From contig CAXKWD010000008.1 of NCBI GenBank assembly GCA_964059195.1, positions 45,995,502 to 46,059,501 on the forward strand: 64,000 nucleotides of DNA. Reading direction: 5' to 3'. The notes below the pieces were generated by a model. It had not been told where the DNA came from and did no database searches. It saw only the letters and a list, made by a program, of their open reading frames with translations. Positions 1 through 11,735 of this stretch are shown here, piece by piece. Source of the stretch: Ectobius pallidus (Eukaryota > Arthropoda > Insecta > Blattodea > Ectobiidae). Within the stretch, counting starts at the first letter, position 1; each line of letters opens with the position of its first letter. The position numbers were made by a program, and so were the translations under genes.

Positions 1-860
1 GTGAAATTGCTTAGGTAATAATAAACAATAATACATTTTTAATCATATAATGAATTCTGACTATCATAGCCTGGATCACTTAAAAATGAAACATTTATAA
101 CTTCTGCCTGTTTCATCCACGAAATGTGAAGTATGCCACTTCATATTTTCCTTTCTGAATCTAAATAAATTGTGATAATCATCTTCTTGAGCCTCCATTT
201 GCTCTCTGTACACTTTTTACTTCATAATTCTTGTAAAAACAAGCATTTCAGATAAGGCATTGCCATCTTAAGCAAGGTCTGTACCACACTTGAAAATTTC
301 TCAGTATTTACTGGTATTGATAAGTAAATACTTGTTATTATTCACATATTTTGCAGTAGGTACTACTTCATCCAGTATGTACTGATTACTAATAAGCAAC
401 AGTATTTACTGCAAAATTTTATTCACTAAAATGATAGTATTTACTTAAAATTTTGGAGTAAAAGCATTTACTTACTTTTATTCACTCCACCCATTATGCC
501 ATTCAATATGGTATCATTGGCTGGAGAGGAAGAGGCACTTCTATATTGACTCCTCTGAATCTCTATTGTGAAGGATAGAAGCTACTGGATATAGGGGGTA
601 CTGACTTGCCCTACACTGACATTGCTCACCAATATCAACATCGTCCAAAGTGATTTAATTGCAATAAATAATTACTACAGCTGAATTCTTCTAACATTAT
701 TTCAATTAGCAAATAATATAATTGATCTTCACTCTCTGCCCTGAGGATAGAGCGACCTATTGACATAGTTGGAGGAATCGCTGTGACTATAAAGATACAA
801 ATTTAGTATAAACCAAGTGGTTTATACAAGGCGCCCAACATGAGATACGCGACCCGCAAC
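1..860. other. AT-rich intergenic sequence, no gene seen
   Basis: I see no coding region or structural RNA here. Bases 300-480 repeat short motifs around GTATTTACT without a clean period. The stretch ends where the 130-bp tandem repeat at 861 begins. Confidence 0.6.
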
Positions 861-1138
861 AAGTCTTATGGCGAGAGATTTTAAATTATATATTGTATAG
901 TTCAAATTGTTATTATAGATCTCAGAAAAACGTAATGAGTTCCGGCGCGGGACTTAGAATTTGTTTATTATGAATTAGTGTGTAAGAACAAAAGATTTCT
1001 GGATGGGGATTTCTAATTGTATAGTGTATACTTCAAATTCGTATTACAGCTGTTAGAAAACAAATTGCTTCTAGCGCGAGATTTAAAATTGGTTTATTAT
1101 GAATTGGTGTGTAAGAACAAAAGACTTCTGGCGGGGAT
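861..1138 (+). repeat. Two tandem units of about 130 bp, with an inverted relative at 5.9-6.2 kb
   Basis: Two diverged units each run through a TTATGAATTRGTGTGTAAGAAC block and a GGCGCGGGA/AGCGCGAGA block. The same block occurs in reverse complement at 5889-6192, again in tandem. The pair may be the arms of an old inverted-repeat element of about 5.3 kb or simply scattered copies of one family; the ends are not resolved. Confidence 0.65.
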
Positions 1139-1299
1139 GGGTGCTCCCTCCATTCCAACCAAACAACTTCTGCAATTACGCCTTATGGACAACCAGCGCC
1201 ATGAAAATATGATTCCATCATTTAGGTCCTTTTGTTACCCAGCCAAATGATATGACGTCACACAACCCCAAAAGGAATTGACTAAGGATTTGGCAGATA

Positions 1300-1505
1300 G
1301 ACCACAATCCTACCGTCGAAACTTGATGAAAATTAAATTCCCTGATAATCTTTTTAAACCCTTATTATTCACTTCGGATAAACCACTACCATTGCGGGAA
1401 TGTGTATTCAGTAAGATAAGGGAAGACCTCCATCCTTCCATCGAAACTTTATAGAATTAAAATTAACTGTTACCATGCTGTTTAAACCCTTATAAATAAC
1501 CATCA
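1300..1505 (+). repeat. Diverged tandem duplication, period about 126 bp
   Basis: The block with TCGAAACTT followed by TTTAAACCCTTAT occurs twice, at about 1302-1390 and 1428-1502. No coding sense is apparent. Confidence 0.5.
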
Positions 1506-1799
1506 ATCATCCCGTAAAAAGAGGGCGAATGTCACGCACCTCCAGGCACTCCTAAAGTCAAAATAAGTGTTAGGTAAGCAAATCTGAAATCTGCATGATC
1601 AAATAACCTAAATATTACTAATATGAAATACGAGAATGCTATACAAAGGGTTAGGCTCTTCTGAATTAATATTCACCCCTACTAAAGGGTAGTGTTTTAA
1701 TATTTAAGGAAAAATGCAAATAGTTTTAATATCATTTGATATACTAGATAAATGATACAATTAAGACTTTAGGACCACTTTCCATTCCTCCCATCCCAA

Positions 1800-2236
1800 G
1801 AGAGTTGTTTTCATCCTCACAACCGTTCTAAGGCATTTAAATTTATTTTTCGACATTTTAAAATCCTACTCAGTGATATCAACTATTTGACATGGATTTC
1901 ACCCCAAAAGGTGCCAATTTTATGAATGGGTGGTTTTTCAAGGTCAACCCAGTTTTTCCACAAATGGACAAATTAAACCATAATAAACAATCTAGAGGGT
2001 AGTTTTCACCCCCACAACCAATCTAACCTATTAAAATTTATTTTTCGACATTTAAAAATCCTATAGAGTGATATCAACTATTTGATATGATTTTCACCCC
2101 AAAAGGAGTTAATTTTATGAAGAGGTGGTTTTTCAAGGTCAACCAAGTTTTCCACAAATGGGAAATTAAACCATTATAAATCGTCTAGAGGGTAGTTTTC
2201 ACTCCCACAACCAATCTAACCCATTAAAATTGTTAT
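1800..2236 (+). repeat. Satellite-like tandem repeat, period about 193 bp, 2.2 copies
   Basis: Units begin near 1800, 1993 and 2187 (the last partial). Shared blocks are TTTTCGACATTT, GTGATATCAACTATTTGA, TTTCACCCCAAAAGG and a GGTGGTTTTTCAAGGTCAAC segment. The copies differ by scattered substitutions. Confidence 0.8.
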
Positions 2237-2579
2237 CTGACCATCCTAGAAACCCACAGAATTTGATGGGAAATTCTTGAGTTCTGATCATCACTATCTA
2301 ATCCCATTGTTATTGCCACTCCCTGGATTGGTAAATACAATATTGGATTCGATTTTCTCTTACTTTTAATGCTGGTTTACATTAAGACAGTTTAGTTTAT
2401 CGCGATTTTCTCGAAAAATTGCGCTCACGATTTTGTTTCAATTTTCTACATAAAGAACTAAAACTTATTTCATACCTATTTTCAAACGTAAACGGAATTG
2501 CTTGACATAAAGTAATGTCTTAAGAATCCCCAGAAGTATGCCAAAATAGCCCCAAATTACGGGACTGCATTGGTCGACT

Positions 2580-2812
2580 TGTGGAAGTAAAGTAAAATGT
2601 TCTCGATGTGGATTGAGGCTCCCAGATTTTAGACATTCGGTATGAATGTGGTAAGGTTTCCTACCGGCCACATTTAAACCCACGGTTGTTCCTGATACTC
2701 ATTTCTGTTAGAGACTGAGTCAACCGCAGAGCTTTAATGTCATAAAAAGGATTAAGCCAAATGAAGAATCTCAACGGCCTCGTCAGGCCTTCAATCCGCG
2801 ACCTTCCGATTT
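2580..2812 (-). mobile_element. tRNA-derived SINE (family A), head replaced by a minisatellite
   Basis: On the reverse strand this copy matches the SINE at 39624-39938 over the B-box side of the head, the CTGACTCAGTCTCTAACAG-type block and the AAATCTGGGAGCCTCAA block. The 5' head is cut where the 10-bp minisatellite starts near 2812. It is diverged, so an old copy. Confidence 0.75.
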
Positions 2813-3190
2813 ATTGGGTACCTCGCTGTGGTCTCGTATAGTCTTATAGTAATCTCATAGTATTCTCGTAGTAGTCTCGCTGTAGTCTCGCATAGTCTCG
2901 TAGTTATCTCGTAGTAGTTTCGTAGAGCCTCGAAGTAATCTCGTAGTAGTCTCGTGGAATCTCCAAGTAATCTCATAGTAATCTCGATGTAGTCTCGTAG
3001 TAGTCTCGCTGTAATCTTGTAGTAGTCTCGATGTGGTCTAGTATAGTCTCGTAGTAATCTCGTAGTAGTCTCGTAGAGTCTCGTAGTAATCTCGTAGTAG
3101 TCTCGATGAATTCTCGTATAGTCTCGTAGTAATCTCGTAGTAGTCTCGTAGTAGTCTCGCTGTAGTCTCATAGTAGACGTGTTAGAGATT
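2812..3190 (+). repeat. Minisatellite of about 10 bp (TCTCGTAGTA-like)
   Basis: Roughly 38 imperfect units alternate TCTCGTAGTA, TCTCGTAGTAA and TCTCGCTGTAG. The long reverse-strand open frame through it (repeating arginine, aspartate and tyrosine) is a by-product of the repeat, not a gene. Confidence 0.9.
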
Positions 3191-3225
3191 AGGTCGTAGT
3201 GGCAGTCGTATCAGCAGCAACACCC

Positions 3226-3227
<2 letters not shown>

Positions 3228-3286
<59 letters not shown>

Positions 3287-3288
3287 CA
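3228..3288 (+). repeat. (GTA)n microsatellite
   Basis: About 20 uninterrupted GTA/TAG triplets. It directly follows the minisatellite, which is rich in the same triplet, so it probably grew by slippage from it. Confidence 0.97.
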
Positions 3289-3449
3289 GTGAAAAATAAC
3301 ACTTGTAGCATAGCAGCTATGCACGAAAATAATTTATTAAACATTTCATTATTATTGTATCTACAAATTTTTATGAACCCTATTTTGCCAGAAAATGTAT
3401 TTTAGGGTTATAGCTTACACAGCAATATATATTAAAATATAGAATATTA

Positions 3450-5165
3450 ATTACATATGGTTGTGAATATTTGTTAGATACTGCATAAAATGATTATAAT
3501 AACACTGCTTCGTGAAAAATTTTTGACACATGGAAATTTCGTCACAATCTTCAAAAAGCAAATTTAGCTGCAGTCTTTTTGTTTCGAACATAGGACAGTC
3601 AAACAAAACATGTTATACAGTTACTATGGATTTCTGACACAATTATAATATGAAATCGAAAAAAAACTCTCTAGTTTTCCATGGCCTGTCATAAATTGTG
3701 TTAAAATAAAATTTGGTGTAAATATTTTAACATTTAGCCGAAAGTGCACTGTAGGAAGAAAAGTTCTTTAGTCAAGGCACCATTTGTACTTTTTATCCAA
3801 ATATGATTCCAACAATTAAATTAAAGATGTAATGTAATATTTTGTTTTTAACGTAAGATATGGAGCTCTCTGAATATGAATAACGTAGACTGGAAGATGC
3901 TGCTGATTTAGCTAATGATTCCGCAGGTTCGTTACCAACACTTCCCTGGTGTCCTATTATCCAACACAAACACAGATATTTTGTGTAGTTTACAATATTG
4001 TTTCTAATTTGAATGGAGCTAAAATTCAAATTAAATTTATCAGAGTTATATTGAAGAGCAGCTTGAGAGTCACTGAATATTTGCGCAAAACATTTATGTT
4101 CAGTACACCACTACACTGCTTCTTTTATAGCAAATAATTCAGCTTGGAACACAGAACAGGCGGGAGATAGTTTAAATAGTTTAAAGAAAGCTTCACTGTC
4201 TTCACAATATAGGCTACAACATAAGCACATCCAGCTTGTACTTCATTTTCTTTGGTAAATCGTGATCCATCGGTAGAAATACTATAAGTATGCACTTTTC
4301 CACAGTCTTGGTTGTAAATACTGTCATATTGTACGGCAGGATGACCAGCAGCCAAAAACGTCACAATATGTTCATAATCAAAATTGAAGTTCAGAAAATT
4401 ACTTGTATCATTCTTTTTATTTTTATTTATACCAGCTGAATAAAGGCCGCATAAATGCAGGGGAGGAATACCTGCGATGACAAGTGCTGCATCAGTGGAA
4501 ATAATACGATATGCCTTGCATACGTAATGCAAACCAACGTTGAATTTGGTATAATGTCTTCTGAACAAACTTTTTGCTTAAAACATCTTGATAAGATGCA
4601 GAACAATACAATATGAGTGGTTTGACCTTGCCGTTATAAATAATTTTCAGTATCTCTGAATTTAAACCCCAAGTTGGTCTGCTTACAATACAATTGATAT
4701 TAATGTAAGGAATTTACTAATTTTAGATGCAAGGTGTTCAAAATGAGGTTTAGATGCAAGATGTTGAAAGTGAGGTTTAAATATAAGTTTTTTTTTATCG
4801 AGAATTACACCAAGATAGTTGAGACTGTTAAAAAAAATAATAATAATATGTCTTGACCATTTATTTGAAAGCTTTGATCGATCTCAATAATTATTCTTCT
4901 ATCAGTGATCATAGCCTGAGACTTTGCGGGATTGAAATGTAATTTATTCTCTAAGCCCCAGCAGAATACGATATTCAGAGCCACGTTGCCAATTTCAACA
5001 ATTTCCAGCACTTGAAAGCACGAATAAGCAAAAGAGCATCATCTGCATAAGCAATCCAATCAAAATCATTTGGTAATTCAAAAGATTTAAAATTTTAAGT
5101 AAAGTTTGCAAAGTGGGGCCTTTATGTAGTGGTATTGAGATGAATTAAACGCAGTACAAACACTG
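3450..5165 (-). pseudogene. I-group LINE relic: reverse transcriptase C-terminus, RNase H and downstream domain
   Basis: Read on the reverse strand, the order is that of a LINE ORF2. An AYADDALLL segment (YADD codons at 5038-5049) is the RT active site. It is followed by a LENKLHFNPAKSQAM segment around 4930, then the block IISTDAALVIAGIPPL near 4490. The RNase H domain follows (STDGS near 4270, then GHQGSVGNEPAESLAKSAA near 3910-3950). Last comes a QFMTGHG block near 3680 and a HVLFDCPMFE block near 3600. An RNase H after the RT is typical of I-group LINEs. Several frameshifts and stops make it non-coding. The 5' part (endonuclease) is missing. Confidence 0.8.
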
Positions 5166-5169
5166 ACAG

Positions 5170-5888
5170 GATATTTAGAGCCACCTGCCTTCATTGTTCC
5201 TATTGATCAATCCGTCACTTCACAGAAAACCAGTATTTATCTTGAATACCACTGTATCAGAATGTGCTACCCTTATCCCTTTTACCACCAACATATTATA
5301 GTAACATAAATATTATTTTGCTAAATGCTGAAAAAAATACTTTATCTGCCAGCTGCTATAAAATATTTCTAGCCAAATGGCCGGTATTTCACCGGTCAGG
5401 ACGGTTATTAACGTCTTTCGCGTCGGCAAGCCGGTATCCGGTTGTTAAGCATAAAATCCGTGAAAATTCCGTTGTTTTATGGCTCAGAGAATTATTGTTA
5501 TGAAAAAGGGAAATTTCGCAAACGGACCCCTCTCTCTGTGAAATTAGAAATCCTTTGTGCTAGTAAAAAAAAACCAACAAGAGACGGTTCGAACCGCTCA
5601 AAACGTCGTCCCAATCTGATTAACAAATGGTTCGTCTTAATATAACAGCTTAATATAATCTCGCATCCTGTCTCGGCTGTAATATGAAACACGTGTTTCG
5701 AAACGCAAGGTTGACCTTGAACGCATCCGGTCTCGGCTGTGATAAGAGACTTCTAGCTGAGGTGAGAAAATATTAAATTCTAAAAAAATATGCCAGATGT
5801 AAGATTCGAACCTCAAGAAAAACTGGATATGAACTTTCTCGTAAGAATCAAATAATTAATATTGATAATAACATATTGATTATTGACT
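5170..5888. other. Unassigned sequence with short scattered repeats
   Basis: No gene recognised. A motif with CATCC(G/T)GTCTCGG(C/A)TGTAATATG, sometimes next to TTGACCTTGAAC, occurs at about 5655, 5705 and again near 6316-6370, which marks this as repeat-derived DNA. Confidence 0.5.
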
Positions 5889-6192
5889 ATTAACTATACT
5901 GTACAATTTCGAATCCTCCGCCAGAAGTACTTTGATCATTCGCATCAATTCATAATAAATAAGTTTAAATCTCGCGCCAGACGCCATTTTGTTTTCCGAG
6001 ATCTATAATAAGAATTTTAACTATACAATATAACATTTCAAATCTCTCTCCATAAGTATTTTGTTCTTTCGCATCAATTCATAATAAACAAATTTTTAAA
6101 TCTCGCGCCGGACGCCATTTTGTTTTTCTGACAGCTGTAATACGAATTTCAAGTCCCCGCCAGAAGTCTTTTTTTCTTAAGAACCAATTCAT
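5889..6192 (-). repeat. Inverted copies of the 861-1138 tandem repeat
   Basis: Two to three units in reverse complement share AATTCATAATAAA and TCTCGCGCC(G/A)GACGCCATTTTG blocks with the copy at 861-1138. They add a GCCATTTTG motif like that of the 6.5-6.9 kb region. Confidence 0.65.
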
Positions 6193-6483
6193 AAAAATGA
6201 AAGAAAGAGAGGGGGAGTGAAAAGGACGATACTCTCCATAATCATGTGATCATAGAATGCAATGATGCGTTAGAAAATTTATATTAATAACTGGTGACAA
6301 TGCGTAATATAATTTAGCATCCGGTCTCGGATGTAATATGCTTACGCGTGACCTTGAACACATCCTCTCAGGGTTGTGCTATGCTTACAGGGAAAAGACA
6401 AACATTTCACTGACAAGAGACGTCAAGTCTTGTACAAATGTTACATAAAATCTAAAATCGAAATGTGAAATATAAAACCAAAT

Positions 6484-6900
6484 TTAATAATGGGGTCTTG
6501 CATAAATATCATAATCGAATAGTAAATGTGTAATAGGATTAAATAAATGTGAAATTGGAAATATACAATTTAAAATCTCGCGTCTTCCACCATCTTGAAT
6601 TTCCTCCACAATTTTCGAGCACCTGCCTTCCTTCATCTTGATTTCTATAGTTTTATAATGTACCATTTTCAAACTACCCGCTTTCCACCATTTTGAAATT
6701 TTGCCACAATTTTCAAACCTCCCGCCTTCTGCTATTTGCAAATAGGAAGTGTCGCCATTTTTAACCGGAACGGGAAGTGCCGCCATCTTGGAAATAAACA
6801 AGAAGTATGGGAATTTTGAACCGGAAGTGCCGTCATCTTGAACTGGAATCGTATGTGCCGCCATCTTGGATGACGTCAGCGCGCGTCCTGGCGCCTCCGT
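6484..6900 (-). repeat. Repeat rich in CCGCCATCTTG, CCGGAAGTG and TGACGTCA motifs
   Basis: Similar in wording to the arms of the giant inverted-repeat element at 14.9 and 26-29 kb (CCCGCCTTCTG, CCATTTGCAAAT, AATAGGAA). It carries CCGCCATCTTGG at 6780-6791, GCCGCCATCTTGG at 6857-6869, CCGGAAGTG at 6821-6829 and a perfect CRE palindrome at 6871-6878. In animals these three motifs are the classic YY1, ETS and CREB/ATF sites. The 182-codon reverse-strand open frame through the region is repeat translation. Best explained as a fragment of the same mobile family. Confidence 0.6.
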
Positions 6901-7079
6901 TGACGTCTCCGTTAAAACCATACTACTTGTGTTACTCCAGGATTTAAAAACTGGACACCCTTGGGGAACCAAGAACACAAAATTTTTTAACTTGTTTTGG
7001 TATCTTGAAAGATGTATGAACTCGTATACCAAAAATTATATTTTTCTAAAATGTCATGCAACCACCTTTAGATGATTAG

Positions 7080-8939
7080 GCATGGAATAACCCTGTATCG
7101 ATTAGTTATTCCGATGAGGTGCAAACACTGCTCACTGGCCAACTCTTCGTTTGTGACCACCGGTCCCCACTGCTAAAGCCATTCTATGGTCAAAATTTAA
7201 CTTTGTCTGCCGGCTTCCCCGACGTTTGCACAGCTTATATTTTATTTATCACACTGCCGTGACGAGTGTCACAACTGAGAGATTATGCTATAATTTTAAA
7301 ATAATAAAAAGTTGACTTAAAAGTACAATGTCACAGAAGCAACTCAATGGACTTTCTATTTAGCATTTAAACGCCACAAATCGGTGAACAGATTTCAGTC
7401 TGATTATTACCAATTCATTTGTAACATCAAAGTCTCGAATAAAGAAGCTTTAGAGTATTTTGTGAAAACTGTACACTTTTAAAGGATCTTCTTGACTGCT
7501 GTAAAAAGTTACTGTTTACAGATTATGAATTTAATATTTTACAGTAATACAATACTTATGTTTAAAATAGAAATCTGGTATGAAACGAATGATTTCCTAT
7601 GCCCAAACAAAATTTTTGTCTCTTATTATAATATAGTTATTATGATGTATGACATTCTCTTCATGTAAATTGGTTGCGACAGTTACGAAAACATCATTAC
7701 CACATTGCATAATATCTTCGAAGGCTACAGAACCCAAATAATAGCTATTTATGCATCAAGTACGCAAAATAACGCCTTAGCGGTGAAAGTATACTGGATG
7801 AGTCCGATAAAGTTTTGCGTACGTGGTGCATACAATATTTTTTTTAGTAAAAGCTCTCTAAATTATGTGAAATGGAACAAAAATTAATTATAATGGAAGA
7901 TAGTCAGTCATTTATTAAAGTCATATTCTCAAGGCCAACTGAATCGCGAAACAACAATGAACCGTATGTACCAATACGAAAATATAGATGCATAACGTAT
8001 GAGTCGCTTTTTGTAAACAGTAATGCATATGAAGTACTATTTATGAAAAGCTTGTATAAATATGAATGATAATCACGAGAAAATTTCAATCCAAGCCAGA
8101 AACATTGAATTGGAGTTGGTGCCAGCAACATCACGGCAGCAATGGACTATGAGAAGGAATATTTTGTAAGCAATCCATGTTAAGCAATGATTCTCTTGTG
8201 AACGAAGATGTGAAAACTTGCTGGCGTATATTTGTTGTTATATGATGAAGTAGACTACCGTGTTTTGTGAGAACCCCTGATTAAGTTTCTGTTTATCATA
8301 AAGAAACATGTTGGCTTAAATTTGTTGTTCTAAGATCAATTATGTGCTTAAATTCATTTAAAGTTGGTGTGGACTGGTCAATGCCATCTGGATTTTGTGT
8401 ATAGATTGCCATGACGACTTCAAAGTACTAGGCAGATAAAATTGCTTAATGAATGCAGTTTGAATGCAGTTTTATGCAATTTTAGTGGCCTTGGTTGCTA
8501 AAATGCAATTTTTCGGCGTGTTACCAGTCCGACAAGCAGCTGTTTTAGAGAGTGAGTACTAAAAAGTATTATTAATACACTCGTGCAACTTTATTTACCC
8601 TAAGCATGGACAGTACATTTTTCTCACTTCAAATTCTGATGTATAACAAGTGCAAACGGTAAACTCCGGCACATTCATATAAACACAGCATTCAGATAAC
8701 GTGAACTCCAGCCCTAGCAATGTCTCAACTCCCGCACCATAACATTTTCCTTGCCACTTTACCAGACTGAGGACTGGCTATGTGAAATGTGGTTAAAAAG
8801 GTTTGGTCACTCTTGCTCGTTCCTAATAAAAAAAATGTAATGACATTTAAGAAAAATGCAAACTTTGTAATTTTGTTTAATTAAACTGCTCTTTTAACGA
8901 AATCAAAGCTAGATATTTTCTTTAGAAAGTATCGTTGTC
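7080..8939. other. Intergenic sequence, no gene seen
   Basis: No recognisable coding sequence. There is an imperfect inverted repeat at 7749-7832 (arms with ATGCA..AGTACGCAAAA and TTTTGCGTAC..TGCAT, loop about 45 bp). I found no element boundaries. Confidence 0.5.
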
Positions 8940-9041
8940 ACAAAGTATGAAATAACTGTTTTTTCAAGGCCTATCTTTTTAAGGCCCTATCGGTCGCAAA
9001 ATGAAAACCAAAGTGAAAATCAAAACTGTTTTGTTTAGAAC
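8940..9041 (-). pseudogene. Probable distal end of a mariner-like relic, cut off by the hAT insertion
   Basis: Because the hAT copy at 9050-11424 duplicated its target, the sequence left of 9042 is the continuation of the mariner relic seen right of 11432. The reverse strand here has no long frame and would be the 3' tail of that element. The far boundary is a guess. Confidence 0.35.
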
Positions 9042-9049
9042 ATTTAGAT

Positions 9050-11424
9050 CAGTTGTGCACAACACGGAATATACATTGTGGCCCGTTAAAGTTAAATGTA
9101 AGATTACTTAATATTTAATATGATTTGGTTTCAAAATATCCATTAACGGACTAGTTCTTTAAAATACAAAACACGTCAATATCAGTGCCGTGTTGATCTG
9201 AAGTCAGCACAGTTTTGAATCAAGCCAGCCGCCGCGCCGTGGTCACAGTATTCACGGCCTATTAGATCTGCATGTGATTAAACGAATGAACTGGCGCGAT
9301 TCAACGAGTCGATCGTTCGTTCTTCAAGCTTGTAGTGTTGTTAGCTTCAGTTGTCTGGAATTTCGATGTAGTTTATTGTAATTTCAATGTAGTTTATTGT
9401 AACAAGCATCAAATCAAAAGCAGCAAGATTATGGGCGAACATCCGTGCTTTGAGGAGAGTTCGACAGACTTGTATTTTTCTTGTGAATATGGAGGCAAAG
9501 CAATATGTTTAATTTGTAGGGAAAGTGTTAATGTTCTGAAAGAGTACAACATTAAAAGACATGATACAATACATGGCAACAAATATGATCAATACAGTGG
9601 ACAAATGAGAAAAGAAAAAGTGCGTGATTTAAAAAGAGCCCTAACCTCTCAACAAATTCTTTTTAAGAAAGAACTAGCTGTGAATGCAAGTTATCTTGTT
9701 TCCAAAATATTGACAAAAAGAATGAAGCCATTCAAAGATGGCGAATTGGTAAAAGAATGTTTGGACAGGGTTGCGGACATATTTCCCGATAAAAAATCCT
9801 TGGTTGCTAAAGTAAGTCTCAATCGTATGATAGTAAGCAGAAGAGCTGAAGACAAAGCAGCTGATATTGAGAAAAATCTAAAGAAGAGATGTTCTGAATT
9901 TAAGTGGTTTTCACTAGATATTGACGAGAGCACTGAAGTTTCCGACACAGCCCAGCTCTGCATATTTATTTGTGGCATTGACAGAAGTTTTAATGTAAAA
10001 GAAGAAATCTTGGTCCGTATCCCAATGAAGGACACAACTAAAGGGATCGATATTTATCGTAAGGTCATGGAGGCATTGAGTAAATTTGAACTGCGGTTAG
10101 ATACGTTGATTGACATTTCAACAGATGGAGCTCCATCTATCATTGGAAAAAGCAACGGATTTTTGTCCTTTGTTAAAAAGGACCGTGCTGATTTTGGTCA
10201 CGAGATTATTGCAAGTCACTGCATATTACATCAGGAACATCTTTGTGCAAAATCAATTCAAATGGGACATGTAATGAAGCCAGTGATCAAGTTGGTGAAC
10301 TACATTCGGTCAAGGGGACTGAATCATCGTAAATTCAAAGAATTTTTAGCTGATTCGGAAGCAGATTATGACGATGTCTTATATTTCACAGACGTTCGAT
10401 GGCTAAGTGCAGGTAACATGTTGAAACGAGTGTATGAACTTCGGGAAGAAATTCGTTTGTTTTTGACAAATCAAAACTTTAAGGTGGACGAACTGGACAT
10501 CAGTGATTGGATTTCTGATTTGGCATTTCTGGTTGATATGGTTCAGCACCTTAATGAACTGAATACCAAAATACAAGGCAAAAACCACATGACCCATCAT
10601 CTGTTTAATTTAATGAAATCTTTTGAAAGAAAACTTGATGTTTGGGAGACGCAAATAAGAAGTGGAGTATTTGTCAATTTTCCGACAATGAGAAAAATGA
10701 TGAAATCTACGAACAGATCTAATTTTTGGAAATTCGTTGACCACTTGATAAATCTCACAGAAGAGTTCAACACCCGTTTTCGGGATGTTCGGAAGTTTGA
10801 AAAATCATTTGAATTATTTTCACTACCCTTTCATGTTGATATTGAGACAGTGCCTGAAATTTTTCAGATGGAATTAATTGACACCTAGAGTAACACAGAA
10901 TTAAAAGCAAAATTTGATGATGTATCACTCCTTGATTTCAACAAGCTATACTTACCTAAAGAAATACACAATCTGTATGGCCATGCATTGAAAATTGCCA
11001 CTTTATTTAGTAGCACGTACGTCTGTGAACAGTCATTTTCGGTTATGAAACAATTGATATCCAAAACACGATCTAGACTTACAGATGAGCATCTGGAAGC
11101 GAGTATGCGTATTGCAATATCAAACACTGGACCTAATATTGAAAAGTTGACAAAACTGAAGCAGTGTCAAGTTTCTCATTAAAAAGTGAATAACATTTGT
11201 GTTATGACTAGTAATTAATTAGTAGGCATGCCAGTAAAAGGCATGTTATTGCTATTGTTGTTTTATTGAATATTATACCATTACATTAAATAATGATGAG
11301 TCCTCATTCAGAAGTAAGGTATAATCAGGCCTACAATGGAGGATTGGATGATGGTACTTTGCGGCCCTCTGTGAACCTTTTGTAATAGAATGGCCCTTCG
11401 TCCAATTAAAGTTGTGCACCCCTG
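9050..11424 (+). mobile_element. hAT transposon, nearly full length, 8-bp target duplication
   Basis: The element is 2375 bp and is flanked by ATTTAGAT at 9042-9049 and 11425-11432. Its ends are CAGTTGTGCACAAC at the left and GTTGTGCACCCCTG at the right, a short imperfect terminal inverted repeat starting with CAG as in hAT elements. It contains one transposase gene on the + strand. The identical duplication and single visible lesion suggest a fairly recent insertion. Confidence 0.92.
9431..11182 (+). pseudogene. hAT transposase (GTF2IRD2/ZBED-like group), one in-frame stop
   Basis: I take the ATG at 9431 because the N-terminal zinc finger begins right after it: a C-x2-C then H-x4-H arrangement (CLIC..RHDTIH), a BED/TTF-like DNA-binding finger. 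The central region has SLDIDEST (about codon 170) and ISTDGAPS (about codon 235), which fit the first two acidic residues of the hAT RNase H fold. An SSTYVCEQSFSVMKQLIS segment near 11010-11060 is the C-terminal hAT dimerisation domain. A TAG at 10886-10888 interrupts the frame, which then continues unshifted for 98 codons to 11182. It would cut and paste the element; as it stands it lacks the dimerisation domain. The group assignment is from remembered family resemblance. Confidence 0.9.
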
Positions 11425-11735
11425 ATTTAGATACACCTTCCAGTACTTCTCTACATAGTCGACGCTCCGACTGAGACATTTTCGTAGTGTGGTACCAACG
11501 TAAACATTCCTCGAACAACAAGTTCCCGCCAAGTGTGAAGTGCGTGCTGTCATTCGATTTCTGCATGATGAAGGATACACATGAAGGTTGCATGAGCAAG
11601 GGATCATCGGCAAATGAACGTCTGCAAGTCCTGCTTCAAAGTGCCTGCACCACTGCAACACTTTTCTGTCACTCATGAAAATTTGACCGTAAACATTATG
11701 ATGCATCCTAACGACGGATAACGTGCTGATCAAAG
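11425..11735 (-). pseudogene. Mariner-like transposase relic
   Basis: On the reverse strand a segment DRKVLQWCRHFEAGLADVH (helix-turn-helix region wording of mariner transposases) is followed, after a large internal deletion, by DYVEK, the usual C-terminal signature. Frames shift between them. The DDD catalytic core is missing, so this is a deleted relic. It was later split by the hAT element. Confidence 0.6.

Noticed and set aside
2791..3171. 126-codon reverse-strand open frame rich in Arg, Asp, Tyr and Thr
   Set aside because: It is the translation of the 10-bp minisatellite; no gene context.
3199..3405. Poly-valine open frame
   Set aside because: By-product of the (GTA)n microsatellite.
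6484..7032. 182-codon reverse-strand open frame with repeated KMAA
   Set aside because: Follows the CCGCCATCTTG-type repeats; no domain and no start context.
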